This document shows, in pieces, positions 43,451 to 54,966 of a DNA stretch of 64,000 nt. The notes under the pieces are model-generated. The model was not told the origin of the DNA. It worked only from the letters and a program-made list of their open reading frames with translations, and ran no database searches. Positions within the stretch are counted from its first letter, which is position 1, and every line of letters begins with the position of its first letter. The DNA is from Ceratodon purpureus (lineage: Eukaryota > Streptophyta > Bryopsida > Pseudoditrichales > Ditrichaceae). The stretch spans positions 8,603,244-8,667,243 of the forward strand of contig CM026429.1 in assembly GCA_014871385.1 (NCBI GenBank). The letters run 5' to 3'. The position numbers and the translations under genes are program-made.

Positions 43451-44984
43451 CTTTAATTCTTCAATTCGGACCTCCTCTGAATCAGCAGTACAAAAACAAT
43501 CACCAAAAACGTCATAGAGCTCCACTTTAGATAAGTCATAGCTTTTCTTAAAGCTAAGACAGTTTACTACGACTTTTCAAATTTCATTTAAAACAAAGTT
43601 AATGTTCATAAAATATGAGCTTTCAAATTTTCTTATCAAATCTTGAGCGGCACTGTGTATTACTCCACTTATTTGCTTATAAATCAAGTTTTATGATGCT
43701 ATCTATAAGTGTGATAGCTCTATTAAAAGCGAACAACAAGTTTTACACTCCCTCTGAATTTCACTTTGCTTCAAGAAGAATTGCAACTATGGAAGAGATA
43801 CGAAATCTCTGTTTCTCACTTTGGGTAACAGCAGACTATTCCTCACTCAAATGCTCACAAAACACTCATAAAAGCTTCAAATCAAGTGAAATTAACGCCA
43901 AAAGTAGAGTATCATCATCATCTTTAACTCTACCAATTTTTGTATTCAAAGTCTGTTTACACAATAGACAAGTCCGATTCAAGTCACGGCTCTCTTCACT
44001 CCAGCAAACCTCACAAAACTAAATCAACGACCAAGAGAGAAGAGGATGCCCCCCTCCCCCCTCCATATCTTTCCAAACCCGGCCACCTCAGCCCATGCTT
44101 CGCCCATGACGGCATCTTTCAAGCCATAGGCTCTCCCAAATTTTATCTTATCATCTATCTAAGTCATTTTTGGGTCCACAAACCTCAAAGTCAACTGGAT
44201 AGAAGTAAAGCAAGTAACTAGCTTTCATCCAACTCCAAAAAAAATCAATTGGTGGAAATAAAACTCAATACTTAAGCTAAAAACAAGCCAAACCAGCACT
44301 AAAATTCTAATAAAACGAAGAATCTACTTTAAACACTTAGAAACTTCAAAATACGGAGAATAATTGTAGCAATGAAACTTACTCTCCGTTCGCTGGTCAA
44401 GAGATTGAGTTGTCCTTGAAGCCAAAAGCGATGGCCAACTTCACTAGAAATGCGGCTCACCATTTGTACTTCATTGTTGTTCTCAAAGCACCCTTCAAAC
44501 ACCATTTGATAATTCCCGGAAAGCGTAGGCTCAGATTCCAAAACGATAACTAAAGCCATGTTATCCAATTTCAAGGTTGGAAGTGTAAAATATGGGATAT
44601 CTGGCTCTGTTCGTGGTTGCACATGATGCTCAGAAGGCCCCGCCTCATTTCGCAAACGCCATCTTGAAGAAAATGGGTGATTTAGATCAACCAGTAATTG
44701 AGATAAGGGCAACTGCCAATCGTCAGGATCTTGTGAATCAATCATTACAAACACTAAAATCAAATCCAAACTACTCAGAGTGAACTAAGAGAAGCAGAGC
44801 TACCTAGTTATTCTTATTCTAAACCTAATAGCTTCTTTGAAAAGCTTGCTTCCATTTTTAACACTCTTATAAAATCATAAAGGCTATCTTTATAGTAAAA
44901 CAAAGACTAATAGCCAAAGGATCTTTTTTATTTTTCAAAAGCTAACCTAGGTGAGAAAGAATAGACTTAGGAGTACTGTTCCGT

Positions 44985-45365
44985 CAGTCGAAAGCCAAGC
45001 GGTTAACCAACAATGGTATAAAACCACTGTGAGACTATCAACTGTCGCCAAGTTGTAGACTTGATTGGTTGTCAGAGTCCTTGGATAGCTGCCAGTCCAT
45101 TCCGGGTTCGAATCTCGTCGGATCCGTTAATCCGGTCGGAGCAGCTGGAACTTGGCACCGCTAGTGAAAGCGGGAAATAAGCAGCCAACTAGCGACCCTA
45201 TTTCCCTGAGCTAAGTTACATGATGCAGTACAAACCAAGACCGTGGATCTCTCCACGACCCCCACCCTTTCCTATCTCCATCCAATTCTTGAATTAAAAC
45301 TCCAAGGTTCATCTCTTGATGTTTTTACAAGGTATATGTATTTACATTATGACAGCGATGTAACC
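44985..45365 (+). mobile_element. Possible tRNA-derived SINE
   Basis: An A-box-like AAGCCAAGCGGTTAACC near 44992 and a B-box-like GGGTTCGAATCTC near 45104 resemble the RNA polymerase III promoter of a tRNA. The spacing of about 105 bp is longer than a normal tRNA or typical SINE head, and no cloverleaf can be folded by eye. No poly-A or simple tail is evident. Offered as a candidate only. Confidence 0.3.
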
Positions 45366-45409
45366 AAGGCCCCCACTATGAGTGAGTCTAGGGCTTCCGG
45401 TGGGGTGGA

Positions 45410-47220
45410 ATGGGGTTGAGGATTAAGGACTTGCGGCAGGGATTGAGGTTGGGGGCCGAGGCTATGGGCCAGACTATGGGGTTGGGGGTTGAGGGTTTGG
45501 AGGATGCTGCTGACTTGGGGGTGGGGGCTGCGGGCTTTGATTTTATAAACACTCCATCGGAATCAGATGGATGGACTTTGAGAATTTATGGAAATGATGG
45601 GGGGGACGGGGCAGAGTTTGGTGAGGAGAAAAGGAATGATATTTTGGAAGACAAAAGCAAAGGCGAAGGAAAAGGAAAAATATTTTGGAAGTGCCAACTC
45701 TTGGTAGAGAAAGTGATGACTCCTATGATGAGGATTTCTTTGGTGGTGAAGAGGACGAAGAAGGCAAAAATGGAGATTCAAATAGCATAAAATTCTTATA
45801 CCGTGGTGATACGTGGAAGAAAACTTCTTTCACATATGACCCAACGCCTATGATTTTGAAGGACATTCAACTTCTACCACATTTTGGAGGGCATTTCCAA
45901 CAATGTTTCAATTATTTGACGTGTTCTAGACACATTATATTATTCGCGACATCATGAGGGAAACTAATTGGTATGCAACGGAGGTGGATGGCGAGGGAAA
46001 CACCATGGGGGGGTGGAAGTTGGAGAGAATTTATCATCCAAGAATTCAAGGCATTTATGGCAATTTTATTGTACATGGGTATGAAACGACAATCAAATAT
46101 CAAATCATATTGGCACAAGCGAGGCTTTATTTTCCATTGTTCTATTATCTGTAGAATAATGACGCGTTCTAGATTTATGGAGTTGATACGATGTTTACAC
46201 ATCACTAATCCTACAAGGTATGTACGTGACAAAGAGTTACCGGGGTATGACAAATTAAGGCAAGTGCGGTGGCTTATAGAGAGCATTAGAGAGAGTTGTA
46301 AGAACGCTTGGAAGTTAAAGAAATTTTTCACTATTGACAAGATCATGATACGGTATAAAAGATCATATTGCCCATTACGTCAATACATGTCCTAAAAAGC
46401 ACAAAAGTAGGGCATAAAAGTTTGGTGTTTATTGTGTTCTACAACTAAGTATGTTTGGAATTTTTCACAATTGCCATGGACAATTGCTTTATGATTGTAG
46501 GACTTTTCAAGGATTTACATGCAAGGATGATTTATGCAACAACGACAATGCAATCAAACCGTGTGGGATTACCATTGATATTTAGAAATATTAAGTCTTT
46601 CATGAGAGAAGAGCAAAGATGGATGGATTGGAGGATGCATGTGTCACGGACAATGGTAGAAATGGTTTAGAAAAATAAAAACTAGTTCTACTATTATCTA
46701 TCCATGCTCCTCCAACTACTGTGCTCAGTTACCACATTCAAATAGTACCGCGCCGGAATGGAGTGGTTCGAGATGAAATACCAACATCACCTATGCATTT
46801 AGAGTACACGACGTATATGAGAGGGGTGGACGTTGCCGACCAACTCCGGGCTTTGTATTGCACACAAAATTATTCTCACAAATAGTGGCATTGTGTCTTC
46901 TTTTTCCTAATTGACATGACAGTAGTGAACATGTTCTTGGTGTACCTTGATAAATATCGGAGTGCCGTGCCAGTTAGGAAACCTATGACACACTTGCAAT
47001 TTAGAACATAGTTATGTAAGGCTCTATTGCAAAATTAGAGTGGCCGGGAATGCAAAGAATTTGTTGGGCCTCCACGGGGCCGAGGTTTATGTTTTCCTAT
47101 GTATTCTAGGAAGCGAAGCTCATGTGTGGTGTGCAATAAGGCTAAAACCAGAACCAGTAAAAGGCCCCATCACTATTGCCCTTCATGTGACAACAAGTTT
47201 ATGTGTGTCACAAGTACTTA
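45410..47220 (+). pseudogene. Decayed piggyBac-type transposase
   Basis: Pieces in shifting plus-strand frames line up in the order expected for DDE_Tnp_1_7 (piggyBac) proteins. They are an acidic N-terminus (45690-45780), FTYDPTPM (about 45828), ETNWYATEVDGEGNTMGGWK (from 45960), EFKAFMAILLYMGMKRQSN (about 46045) and MTRSRFMELIRCLHITNP (from 46159). Next come KFFTIDKIMIRYK (about 46320), AMDNCFMIVGLFKDL (about 46467), TYMRGVDVADQLR (about 46810) and SHK-stop-WHCVFFFLIDMTVVNMF (about 46875). The tail is a Cys-rich ribbon (CVVCNK...HHYCPSC, about 47126-47195). The three catalytic Asp positions (FTID, MDN, RGVD) are still recognisable. Several frame shifts and internal stops make it non-functional. 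TTAA target sites and terminal repeats could not be fixed. Confidence 0.88.
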
Positions 47221-47304
47221 GTGCTTTTAAAAATATCATGAATGACTTCGACGCCAAAGCCTTGAAATTGTACATTTGGATTATTTATCTTCATCTATTT
47301 TTTC

Positions 47305-47345
47305 CTCCTCCCCCCCCCCCCCCCCCCCGCCCCCTCCCCCCCTTT
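47305..47345 (+). repeat. C-rich low-complexity tract
   Basis: CCTCC followed by about 18 C, one G, and more C-rich sequence, then a T run, just downstream of the transposase relic. Low complexity only. Confidence 0.85.
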
Positions 47346-47639
47346 TTTTCTCTTCCTTTCCCAGTTTTCATTTCCTATGTCATTCATGTGTTGTTAGATA
47401 TACTATTACTATAAGTTTTCATATTATACATTTGTCAATTTACTTTCACACTTCAAAAAACTAAAAATAAGGAAAAGAAATTCAAAAAATGAACTCAAAA
47501 TAATATCTTTGTTGTGTATGAAAGGTACATGTTATAGAAGAATGAAATAGGATAAATTGGGGTGTTTTCAAGGACCTCACAGCCAATCTTATGAATACAG
47601 AGACGTAATTAGGTGCCTCTCTTTCGGAGGCCATACAAA

Positions 47640-48020
47640 AAGGGGGTGACGACTTTATGGAGGATTGACCACAAGATGGGATGGAGTGGAGTGGGCCCGC
47701 AAAGCTGAGGTGGCGGAGAGGGGTCGCGGGGCGGTTGCAGTGCATCCGTGGGGAAGAGCGGGGAGCGCGACAGGCGAGGTGGGAGCGGGGAGCTCCGGCG
47801 GGGAACGATAGGGGGCAGGGGCGAAACAGCCAGCTAGGCAACGCAGCCTCTTGGGGGACTTTGAGTTTGCAGAGTCTGATCGACTCTCCAATGAGGGCTC
47901 CGAGCCCACGTTAGAAGTGCCCCGGCCTTTGGCGGGGGGTTGGTGCCGGCCCTGCCATGGTAGGGGCCGGTGGAGGTGGAAGGATTTAGCCCCCTTCCAC
48001 TCTAACCTAAGGGCCGGGCA
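47640..48020. other. GC-rich patch without supported gene
   Basis: Overlapping frames at 47681-47914 (plus) and 47655-47909 (minus) exist, but neither has a domain. Composition differs sharply from both flanks, suggesting transposed or captured DNA, perhaps the 3' part of the piggyBac-related insertion. Confidence 0.3.
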
Positions 48021-48485
48021 GTTTTAGGACTAGATCACTGTGTTTATGTCCTAATTTCAGTTGTAATGTTTTTTTTTTTTTTTTTTTAATTAATTAATTT
48101 TTATTGTAACATGTTTATTCATATAACCACCGTTTGGATTTTGAAATCTTGAAAATACGTATTTACTACAAATTCTTTACTTGGATGTGTACATGTACAA
48201 CACTTTCACCTGTATTTCCTTACATGATTTTTTGCACTATGTTTTGATTGTCCAATACATATGAGTTTTGGTAGACATATTCCTAAGAATGTCTCCTATC
48301 TAAAAATCAAGAACCTCCAACTTCAATAGTGTGAAATTTTTATTATAATAGCAGTCAAACTATAGTAAACCTTATGGGCAAAATCAAAAAATAAATAAAA
48401 AATTATCATCAAATGCTATAATTTCCTATTCGGTGCATTCAAAATTGCCAAAAAAATTATACTGAATTCTTATAGACATAGTGTA

Positions 48486-49494
48486 CCCAAGGGTCAATTT
48501 TGGCATTAAATAATTCTAAAAATAGATGTCGGAAATTTTAGAAAATTATTAGCATTTTTTGCCAAATATAATATCAATTATTTTTCAAGATTGCCGTAAT
48601 GTAAAGAAACTTCAATTCACACTAAAAATTTACTTATATTTGAAACATGTGCAAGTTACAGTGGAGAGAATGTGCTCTTTTGTAATCAAACTCACATACA
48701 TTAGTTTACAAAGAATATGGGTTAAGAAGTAGCAAGAGTCTAAGTGAGGCTTTTCAAATGTGTTGTACAAAGATTTTTGGAGTCCAATTCAGCATAGAAG
48801 ATGATGTTTTATAGAATTATGTTTAACTAACAAAAGTTGATAAATCAATTCTTCTTCTAGCTCCAACAAATTTTGTTTCAAATCAAGTCTTTATGCAAAA
48901 GATATGAACAAATCATTGCAGCCTTGTAAAGATTTTAAAAAATAGAATGGGTTTAAAACAGTTTTTGGAGGTCATTTGTGCATAGAAGATTAACTTTTTT
49001 GAAATTTTGTTCGTCGAAGAAAAGTTTATGAAGTAAGTAATTTTTCACCTCCAACAAATTTTATGTCCAAAGTTACAATCTCCTCCGTAGCATACGCTGA
49101 TGATCTCGCAGCAATTGCCAACAAACTAGAATCTCTACATTTGGAGACTATATTCAAAAGTTATGTGTGTTATAAAAAAGAAGACTAACTAAGTGTTTCA
49201 CCTCAAAGTTCACATTTCCCATATGGATTGTTGGACACAACTCCACTCTACTTGCATAAAGCAGAGAGCATTCTCTCCTTGTAATCACATCTATCGTATC
49301 ATCCAATGCAAAAAAGATGTGGAGGATTAATATTTTAATAGAAAATTTAAATAAAGCTTTAAGACGAATTTTTAAGAAATTAAAAAAGAAAGTTGCCGAA
49401 ATTGTGAATATACCATTTTTAGGTGCCGGACATTAAAATTTGAAATTAATTAATTATTCGACCAAGGGGTGCCGAAGCTGACCCTAGGGTACGG
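48486..49494 (-). mobile_element. Non-autonomous TIR element, copy 2, with inserted LINE fragment
   Basis: This is an inverted and diverged copy of the element at 1417-2357. The ends are CCCAAGGGTCAATTTTGGCA and the complement of CCGTACCCTAGGGTCAGCTT, flanked by TA. Internal blocks match copy 1 on the opposite strand (for example 48700-48850 against 2000-2150). It is about 68 bp longer than copy 1, and the difference is accounted for by a patch at about 49068-49140 whose plus-strand translation contains SSVAYADDLAAIANKLESLH. Confidence 0.65.
49070..49142 (+). mobile_element. Fragment of LINE-type reverse transcriptase (YADD motif)
   Basis: One frame reads SSVAYADDLAAIANKLESLH, the conserved catalytic YADD block of non-LTR retrotransposon reverse transcriptases and the residues that usually follow it. 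It is only about 70 bp long and sits inside the TIR element at 48486-49494 at a point where the related copy at 1417-2357 has no such sequence. Its small size suggests capture as repair filler rather than a retrotransposition. Confidence 0.6.
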
Positions 49495-49499
49495 TATCC

Positions 49500-52400
49500 T
49501 TCAAGATCTAACGGTTGAAGGTCAAAAAAAAGTTTGAAATAATTAAATTAACCTAAGCATTCAAAATTGCAGTTTTGGACACTTTAAATCATGAAATTGT
49601 CAAAGAACTTTAGGGGTTAAAAATTCATTTTGTATACCGTAATGGCAACACTTTTAAGACAAATCATTGAAATATCGGCTGGGTTTATAGTTGTGATAAA
49701 TCATGTTTTTATTGTATAAAAGAATGTTACAATTTACTCATTGTTCTAGGCATTTTTTTAACCAATATAATATATAAAATCATTTATTAATAAATTGAGT
49801 GTTAAAATTTTAGAGAAAAAAAATCAAAATTGAGAATCGAGGACTTTCGTTTGGCATCAATTCCAACTATACTTCCAAATACTTTTTCAAAATTTCAATC
49901 CTAGAAATATCCAACTACCTCAAAATTAAAATGCATAAATTTGAAATTTAATACTAAAGCCCAGTTTATACTTGGGGCCCGATTGAGGGTCGGCCCAAAC
50001 TCTCCAATTTTCAACCAATAGGTTTGCTCGATTTTTTCAAATCGGGCCCAAGGGTTTTATACTAGGGCCGGTTCCAAGCATCAACATATCCTACATGAGA
50101 GCTTATGTGGTACTCCTAGTATTATGGCGCCAAATCTTTGGGCCGATGTGGTGCAATCAGGACAAGGTTTTCCTTGGCCCAAAGATGAAACTTGGGCCCA
50201 ATTGTGCACCTTCGTTGGATTCTTTGAATCCCCACCATCCACCTATGAATTGTGAATCACCTCCAAAAAATTCTCTCGCTGCCTCTCTTGCATACTCTCT
50301 CGGAGACCTCTTTTGCAGTGTTTGTTCCTTCTTTTTTTAAATCATGTGCCATAAGCTTAGAGAATCGCAACCCAGACAGAGTTTCAACACTTCTGCACAT
50401 CTTGGACGCTTATGAGATGAAGCACAGAGAGTTTAGTAAGTATTCGTGGTTTGGGTATCTGTAGAGACGAAACCCTACATGGGTTATCACAAGGCGACGA
50501 AAGGGTTTACTAGAAGAAGAGATGACGATGGGAGATGAACTCTTCGCAGATGCTCGGTGTCATTAAATTGCTGAAGAATCCTTAGAATCGGTTGTATCTC
50601 GTCACACTGGTAACAATCACTCTGTTCGTGATTCCTTGCAATTTCTATGTAAGCCAGTTCTCAATGTGTGGTCAATTCGGTATGTATAGAGGCCACTTCA
50701 GACTCCAGGTGAGTTGAGGTGATTGGTAGAGTGTACACACAGGTGCCTGAGGATATTTGGCACACCGTGTTTCATTTTTATGCACTGATGAATAATTTTC
50801 GAATAAGACGATGCCTCTCAATGAGGTGATGCTCTTGAAATGTGCACTATCTGATTTGATCTGTATGAGCATCATAACTCCAAATTGAATTCCTAAATGT
50901 AATACAGAATTGCCAAGGTATAAAATGAATTCAATTTGAAAAATTAAATAGCATGCTGCCATGCCTATTACCATTCTACAGTCTCATTTATTAAAACATA
51001 CAAATGAATTTGAAATGGTTCGGCACCATTTCTTGCACATAGAACTGTAAATGTCCACAAACGTTGAGCATTTGGATATGAAAATTATTTGGGATTATGT
51101 CGAGAGGAGTGGGAAGAAGGTGCCTCTGAAGTTGCAGAGTTGCATTCCATCTGTTCTGATTTAATGTTGATAAATTCATTAGAAGAGCAGATGGAAGGTG
51201 CAGAAAAATGAGGCTGCATTTCATCTGTGAAACCCGAAATTCATGGATACATGTTATTGAATTCCTGAATTTTGGATTGCAGACATGTTCGGTAGGTGCC
51301 AATCAATAGTACCTAGTCTGAGGAAATGTTTGAGCTTGTTTGAGCTTGATTGAATATGTCAATGCTACAGACAAGGCCATTTCTACATTTTGCATGTTCT
51401 GTGGGAAACAAACAGTTTTAAGAAAATTACATTCAAAACTCTGAACACAGCAATATGAATTAAACATCATTCCATCTTCAAGTGTTAACAAAGAAATTCT
51501 TTGCCGTACTATGAAAAAGTGGCAAATTTTTAATTCACTTTGACCACTTCAATTAGAAACCCAACATTAACAATTCAATATAGAAGTCCTAAATTTGTTT
51601 AAAAAGATTTGTGCATTCTACATTCACACAGTTCAGCAAGAGTGATTACGTAATTCACAATTATAAATCACTAAAAATCATAATTAATTTATAAATCCAA
51701 TGGAGAAAAAATTTTGATTAGGCCCAAGGAACGAGCCTCAAAGGTTTACATGCGAAGGGGATGGATTCCAAAAGTGAGGCCTTACTAAGGGCTGGGAGGA
51801 CCCCAAATCAGGCCAACCTTCGGGCCATCCCTAGATCATATATAAACTCGGCCTAAGAAAGCACGAATTTCAAACACTCTAAAAACATTAGAGAAATTCT
51901 CAAAGTTGACAACCTCCAAATTCAAGTTATGCATAGCCTCCATTTACAAAATGTAAGAATACTTTAAACTCCATATCAGCAAAATCAGTAATTTTGTAAA
52001 AGAAAAATCATCCAACCTTGAATCTTGACACATTGATAACCCTTAACAATAAACCTTGCCCTTGTCTTAATGATAGGGCGGGCCTTCCCCTTCTCGTCCC
52101 CCTCCTCTCCCTTCTCTCTTCTTTGATTTTAATTTTAGTAATTTTGGAACTATTAAAGTATTTACAAGGATTTTTTGTCCCCTCCAATGGGTGCCTTCCT
52201 TGAAAGCCCTCGTCATTAAACCAAAGGTGCAGGTATATAAAGCGGCAATGGACATGTGTCATTTCTAAACCTAATCTTGTGAAGATTGTCAGCCTCTCTC
52301 GTATCTCTTCCAACTTACATGAGTAGTCGAGATTCTTTCTACCTCTAAATAAAGTTACCCTAGCTAACTCCTTATCTGCACTTCCGCTTTAAGACAATGG

Positions 52401-53180
52401 TGAGGTTTATCACCAGGATTGATAATCACTACCATGCCACGGAACTGGACAAACAACTCCACTTTCAAATAAATTTTCCAACACAAGAAAATACCAGGGG
52501 TCCATTTTTAAAAAAATTAAAATTCTGAAATTGGTTTTGGAACAAATCGAAATGAAAATGCCACCTTAAGGTAAGTGACCAATAACCGACCATGACCAAT
52601 TTACGACCATTAGGCAAAATCTTCATTTTCTACTATAAAATCTTTGCTTTCCTGAACATTTTGGGTGGAAATCTTCAATGATTGTAAACTAGTACACTGC
52701 ACTTTTCCCTCCTTAAAATTCACAGTAATTTCAGTTTTTTAGGAATTTTTTTGTAAATTTCTGTACACACAAATACCTTATCTTCCTACATGGGAAAAAT
52801 CGCTGCAACATCATACTTGGAAAAATAACCTCCAAAATTGCTTAAATGGTGACTCGGTCACTGGTCATTTACCTTAGTTAGTAGAAACTTGTTTGGCTCT
52901 TGCCGGTGGGCAATGATGATCCGGATTCCGGTTGCAGAGCATCCGAAATAGGAAAGAGACGAGCCAATGAAGGGGGAGTGGATTACTAGGGCACCCGGAC
53001 ATTCCATCCAGTGGGAGTGCCCTAGGACCCGGCGACGCAGCGACTCGACTGCGCACCTCGCAATTCCACTATTTCCACCCAGGCTGCGCGCTCGCACGAC
53101 GCGCCGCCTCCGCGTCTCGCTCACTCACTCCATCGACTCCGAGCTCGACTCCCATTCCCAGCTAGCGAGCTGCTTTGTCC
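49500..53180. other. Repeat-rich spacer upstream of NAR2
   Basis: No gene is supported. Patches rich in GGGCCC-type phrases (about 49970-50070 and 51710-51840) look like diverged remains of one repeat. Frames near 50095, 50991 (minus) and 52008 (minus) are short and without domains. The GC-rich 52860-53200 block is probably the NAR2 promoter and leader region. Confidence 0.35.
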
Positions 53181-53364
53181 ACAGTCGATCGCACCTGCCT
53201 GTCACGCCTTAAGTAGCCCTGTACCAACTCCCCGTTCCTTACCAATCTACTAGCCTCTTGATCTGCATTCCTTACTATACAAGCTGCCACCTGATCGATC
53301 TGGTCCGATCTCCAAGTTCGACGTTTTCGACGCAGCTCCGGTGCACGTTTGGATCGGCGTTCAG

Positions 53365-54119
53365 GTAAGAATGAATAACTAGTTTCCTGCATGGATCGCT
53401 ATACTAGCCGTTAAGGGTTGTATAGTGACTGTACATGGCTCTTTTGGTGTGTGGTTAGTGTAGTGATGATCAATTCTCTTCTGTGGATGCCTTTGAAGTG
53501 GCGATCCATGAGAATGTAAGACCCGTGATGCAGAGCTGGGGAGGGGTGGGGTGTGTCGGATCGAGTCATGGCAGTGCTGGTACAGCTGCCGTTTTCGGGC
53601 ATGTGTGTGGTGCTGCTACATTGTGGTGGACTGCCATTTGTTTGAAGAGAAGTCCATGTTTGGTGGATGTAGCCTGGCATGGCTCTGCAATTTGGGTGTT
53701 GGATCTGGGTTTAAGTGCAGGTCTGCTGTCATTTATGGTTACTGTGAACTGTTTGGGAAAGATTGATTAGTTTTTGGGGTTTCAGTCGGATGACATTATA
53801 ATATCGTGCACATGACGTTTTTTGACGATCTGTGCGATCCGTCTGCATGTGGGAAGTGTTGTATGGGTCCTTTCCTCGGTCGATTGTGCCTGTTTTGGAT
53901 GTATTTGATATCCTTTTCCTGAATGTCAAGTCACATTTCTCTGATGAACATAGTACTTAATCCTTGTCGTATGAGACTGTATCCTGTACACTCCATGGCA
54001 CTGTATTCCATAAAAAGGAGATAGGTTATATACAGGATCGTAATTCTGTACCTATACATGCATGAAATCATGTTTCCGCCAGTGATGAGCTGAACATCGA
54101 TCTTGATGTTTATGTGCAG
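53365..54119 (+). other. Predicted 5'UTR intron of NAR2
   Basis: A donor TCAG/GTAAGAAT at 53365 and an acceptor TATGTGCAG ending at 54119 delimit a 755-bp intron. The next exon opens only 10 bases before the NAR2 ATG. The leader exon would lie in the GC-rich block to 53364. Long leader introns often raise expression in plants; that role here is inference. Confidence 0.6.
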
Positions 54120-54129
54120 GAACCTCCTC

Positions 54130-54966
54130 ATGGCTTCTTGTCACCGTTTGTTCGTGGCTCTATTTATCTTTGCTGCGATCTTGGGAGTTGCAAGCTATGC
54201 TGAAGGAGAAGTTCTGTTCAGCAAACTGCCGAACACGTTATTGGTCACTGCTGCCCTCCCCGGTGGCGGACCATTCCCAGGTTCGATTCCTTCGGTTTGT
54301 TTTTTTCCTCCTTCCGTACTGTATTCACTTTTACGTGCGTGAAATGTTAAGTGGTTTGTAGGTTCTTGTCAGGTGTTAAGACTCAACACCTGATCTTAGG
54401 AAGATGCCAGCATAGTTATTACCTTAATTTTGCACAATGTTTACGATTCTTTGCTAAAAAGAACCTCTATTTTTCGATGCTGTGCAGATCGTGGACTTCA
54501 AACTACAGAGGATTCCATAGTGGTGACATGGAAGGTGAACACAACCGCTGCGCCAGTTACAGCCACCAAGGTCCAGACCAAGCTCTGCTTCGCCGAAGAA
54601 AGTCAGGTGGAGCGTGTATGGCGCAAAACCTACGATGATTTGTCGAGAGACAAGTCCTGCTTGTTTGAAATTAGTGTGGCGGTGTTCTCCACGGCTGGTG
54701 CCTCAGTCAACTACTTGCTAGCTGACAATGTCCCTCGTGGTAAATACTTTGTCCGCGCATACGCTCTTGATGCGAATGGCTCCCCAGTTGCGTATGGTCA
54801 ATCCAGCCCTGACAAGATCGCAAATGTATTCTCAGTCATCCCTATCTCTGGTAGGAGTAGCGCCATGAACGTTGCGGCCGCTATCCTTTCAGTCCTCTCA
54901 GTTTCGTGTCTGTTCGGCTTCTTTATCTTGGAACACATGCTGTTGAAGAGGAAGAAGAGCGTGTAG
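54130..54966 (+). CDS. NAR2: NAR2/NRT3 partner protein of high-affinity nitrate transport
   Basis: Coding exons 54130-54280 and 54488-54966 join in phase to 209 residues, the normal size for NAR2/NRT3. This protein binds NRT2 in the plasma membrane and is needed for its stability and activity. Seen here: a signal peptide (LFVALFIFAAILGVASYAEG core), and an extracytoplasmic domain with VTWKVN, VQTKLCFAEESQVERVWRKT, a DKSC Cys, and the hallmark PRGKYFVRAYALDANGSPVA. It continues to GQSSPDKIANVFSV and a SGR stretch, followed by a single C-terminal membrane helix (about 178-201) and a basic KRKKS tail. The start at 54130 is preferred because the upstream in-frame ATGs at 54103 and 54109 lie before the intron acceptor. 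The gene for its partner NRT2 is on the opposite strand 17 kb to the left. Confidence 0.95.

Larger units (their letters stand above)
41211..44980. other. Repeat-derived, gene-free stretch
   Basis: The 41600-44800 part is CA-rich on the plus strand and holds frames at 42847-43149, 43615-44022 and (minus) 44329-44769. None has a recognisable domain. A 126-bp direct duplication covers about 42060-42246 (shared phrase GAGGGTCTCACTC). It may be the remains of a retroelement, but no terminal repeats or polymerase motifs are visible. Confidence 0.35.

Noticed and set aside
44329..44769. 146-codon minus-strand frame
   Set aside because: It has fairly normal amino-acid composition but no recognised domain, no visible promoter or intron partner, and sits in repeat-derived DNA. 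It was left out as a gene for lack of support.
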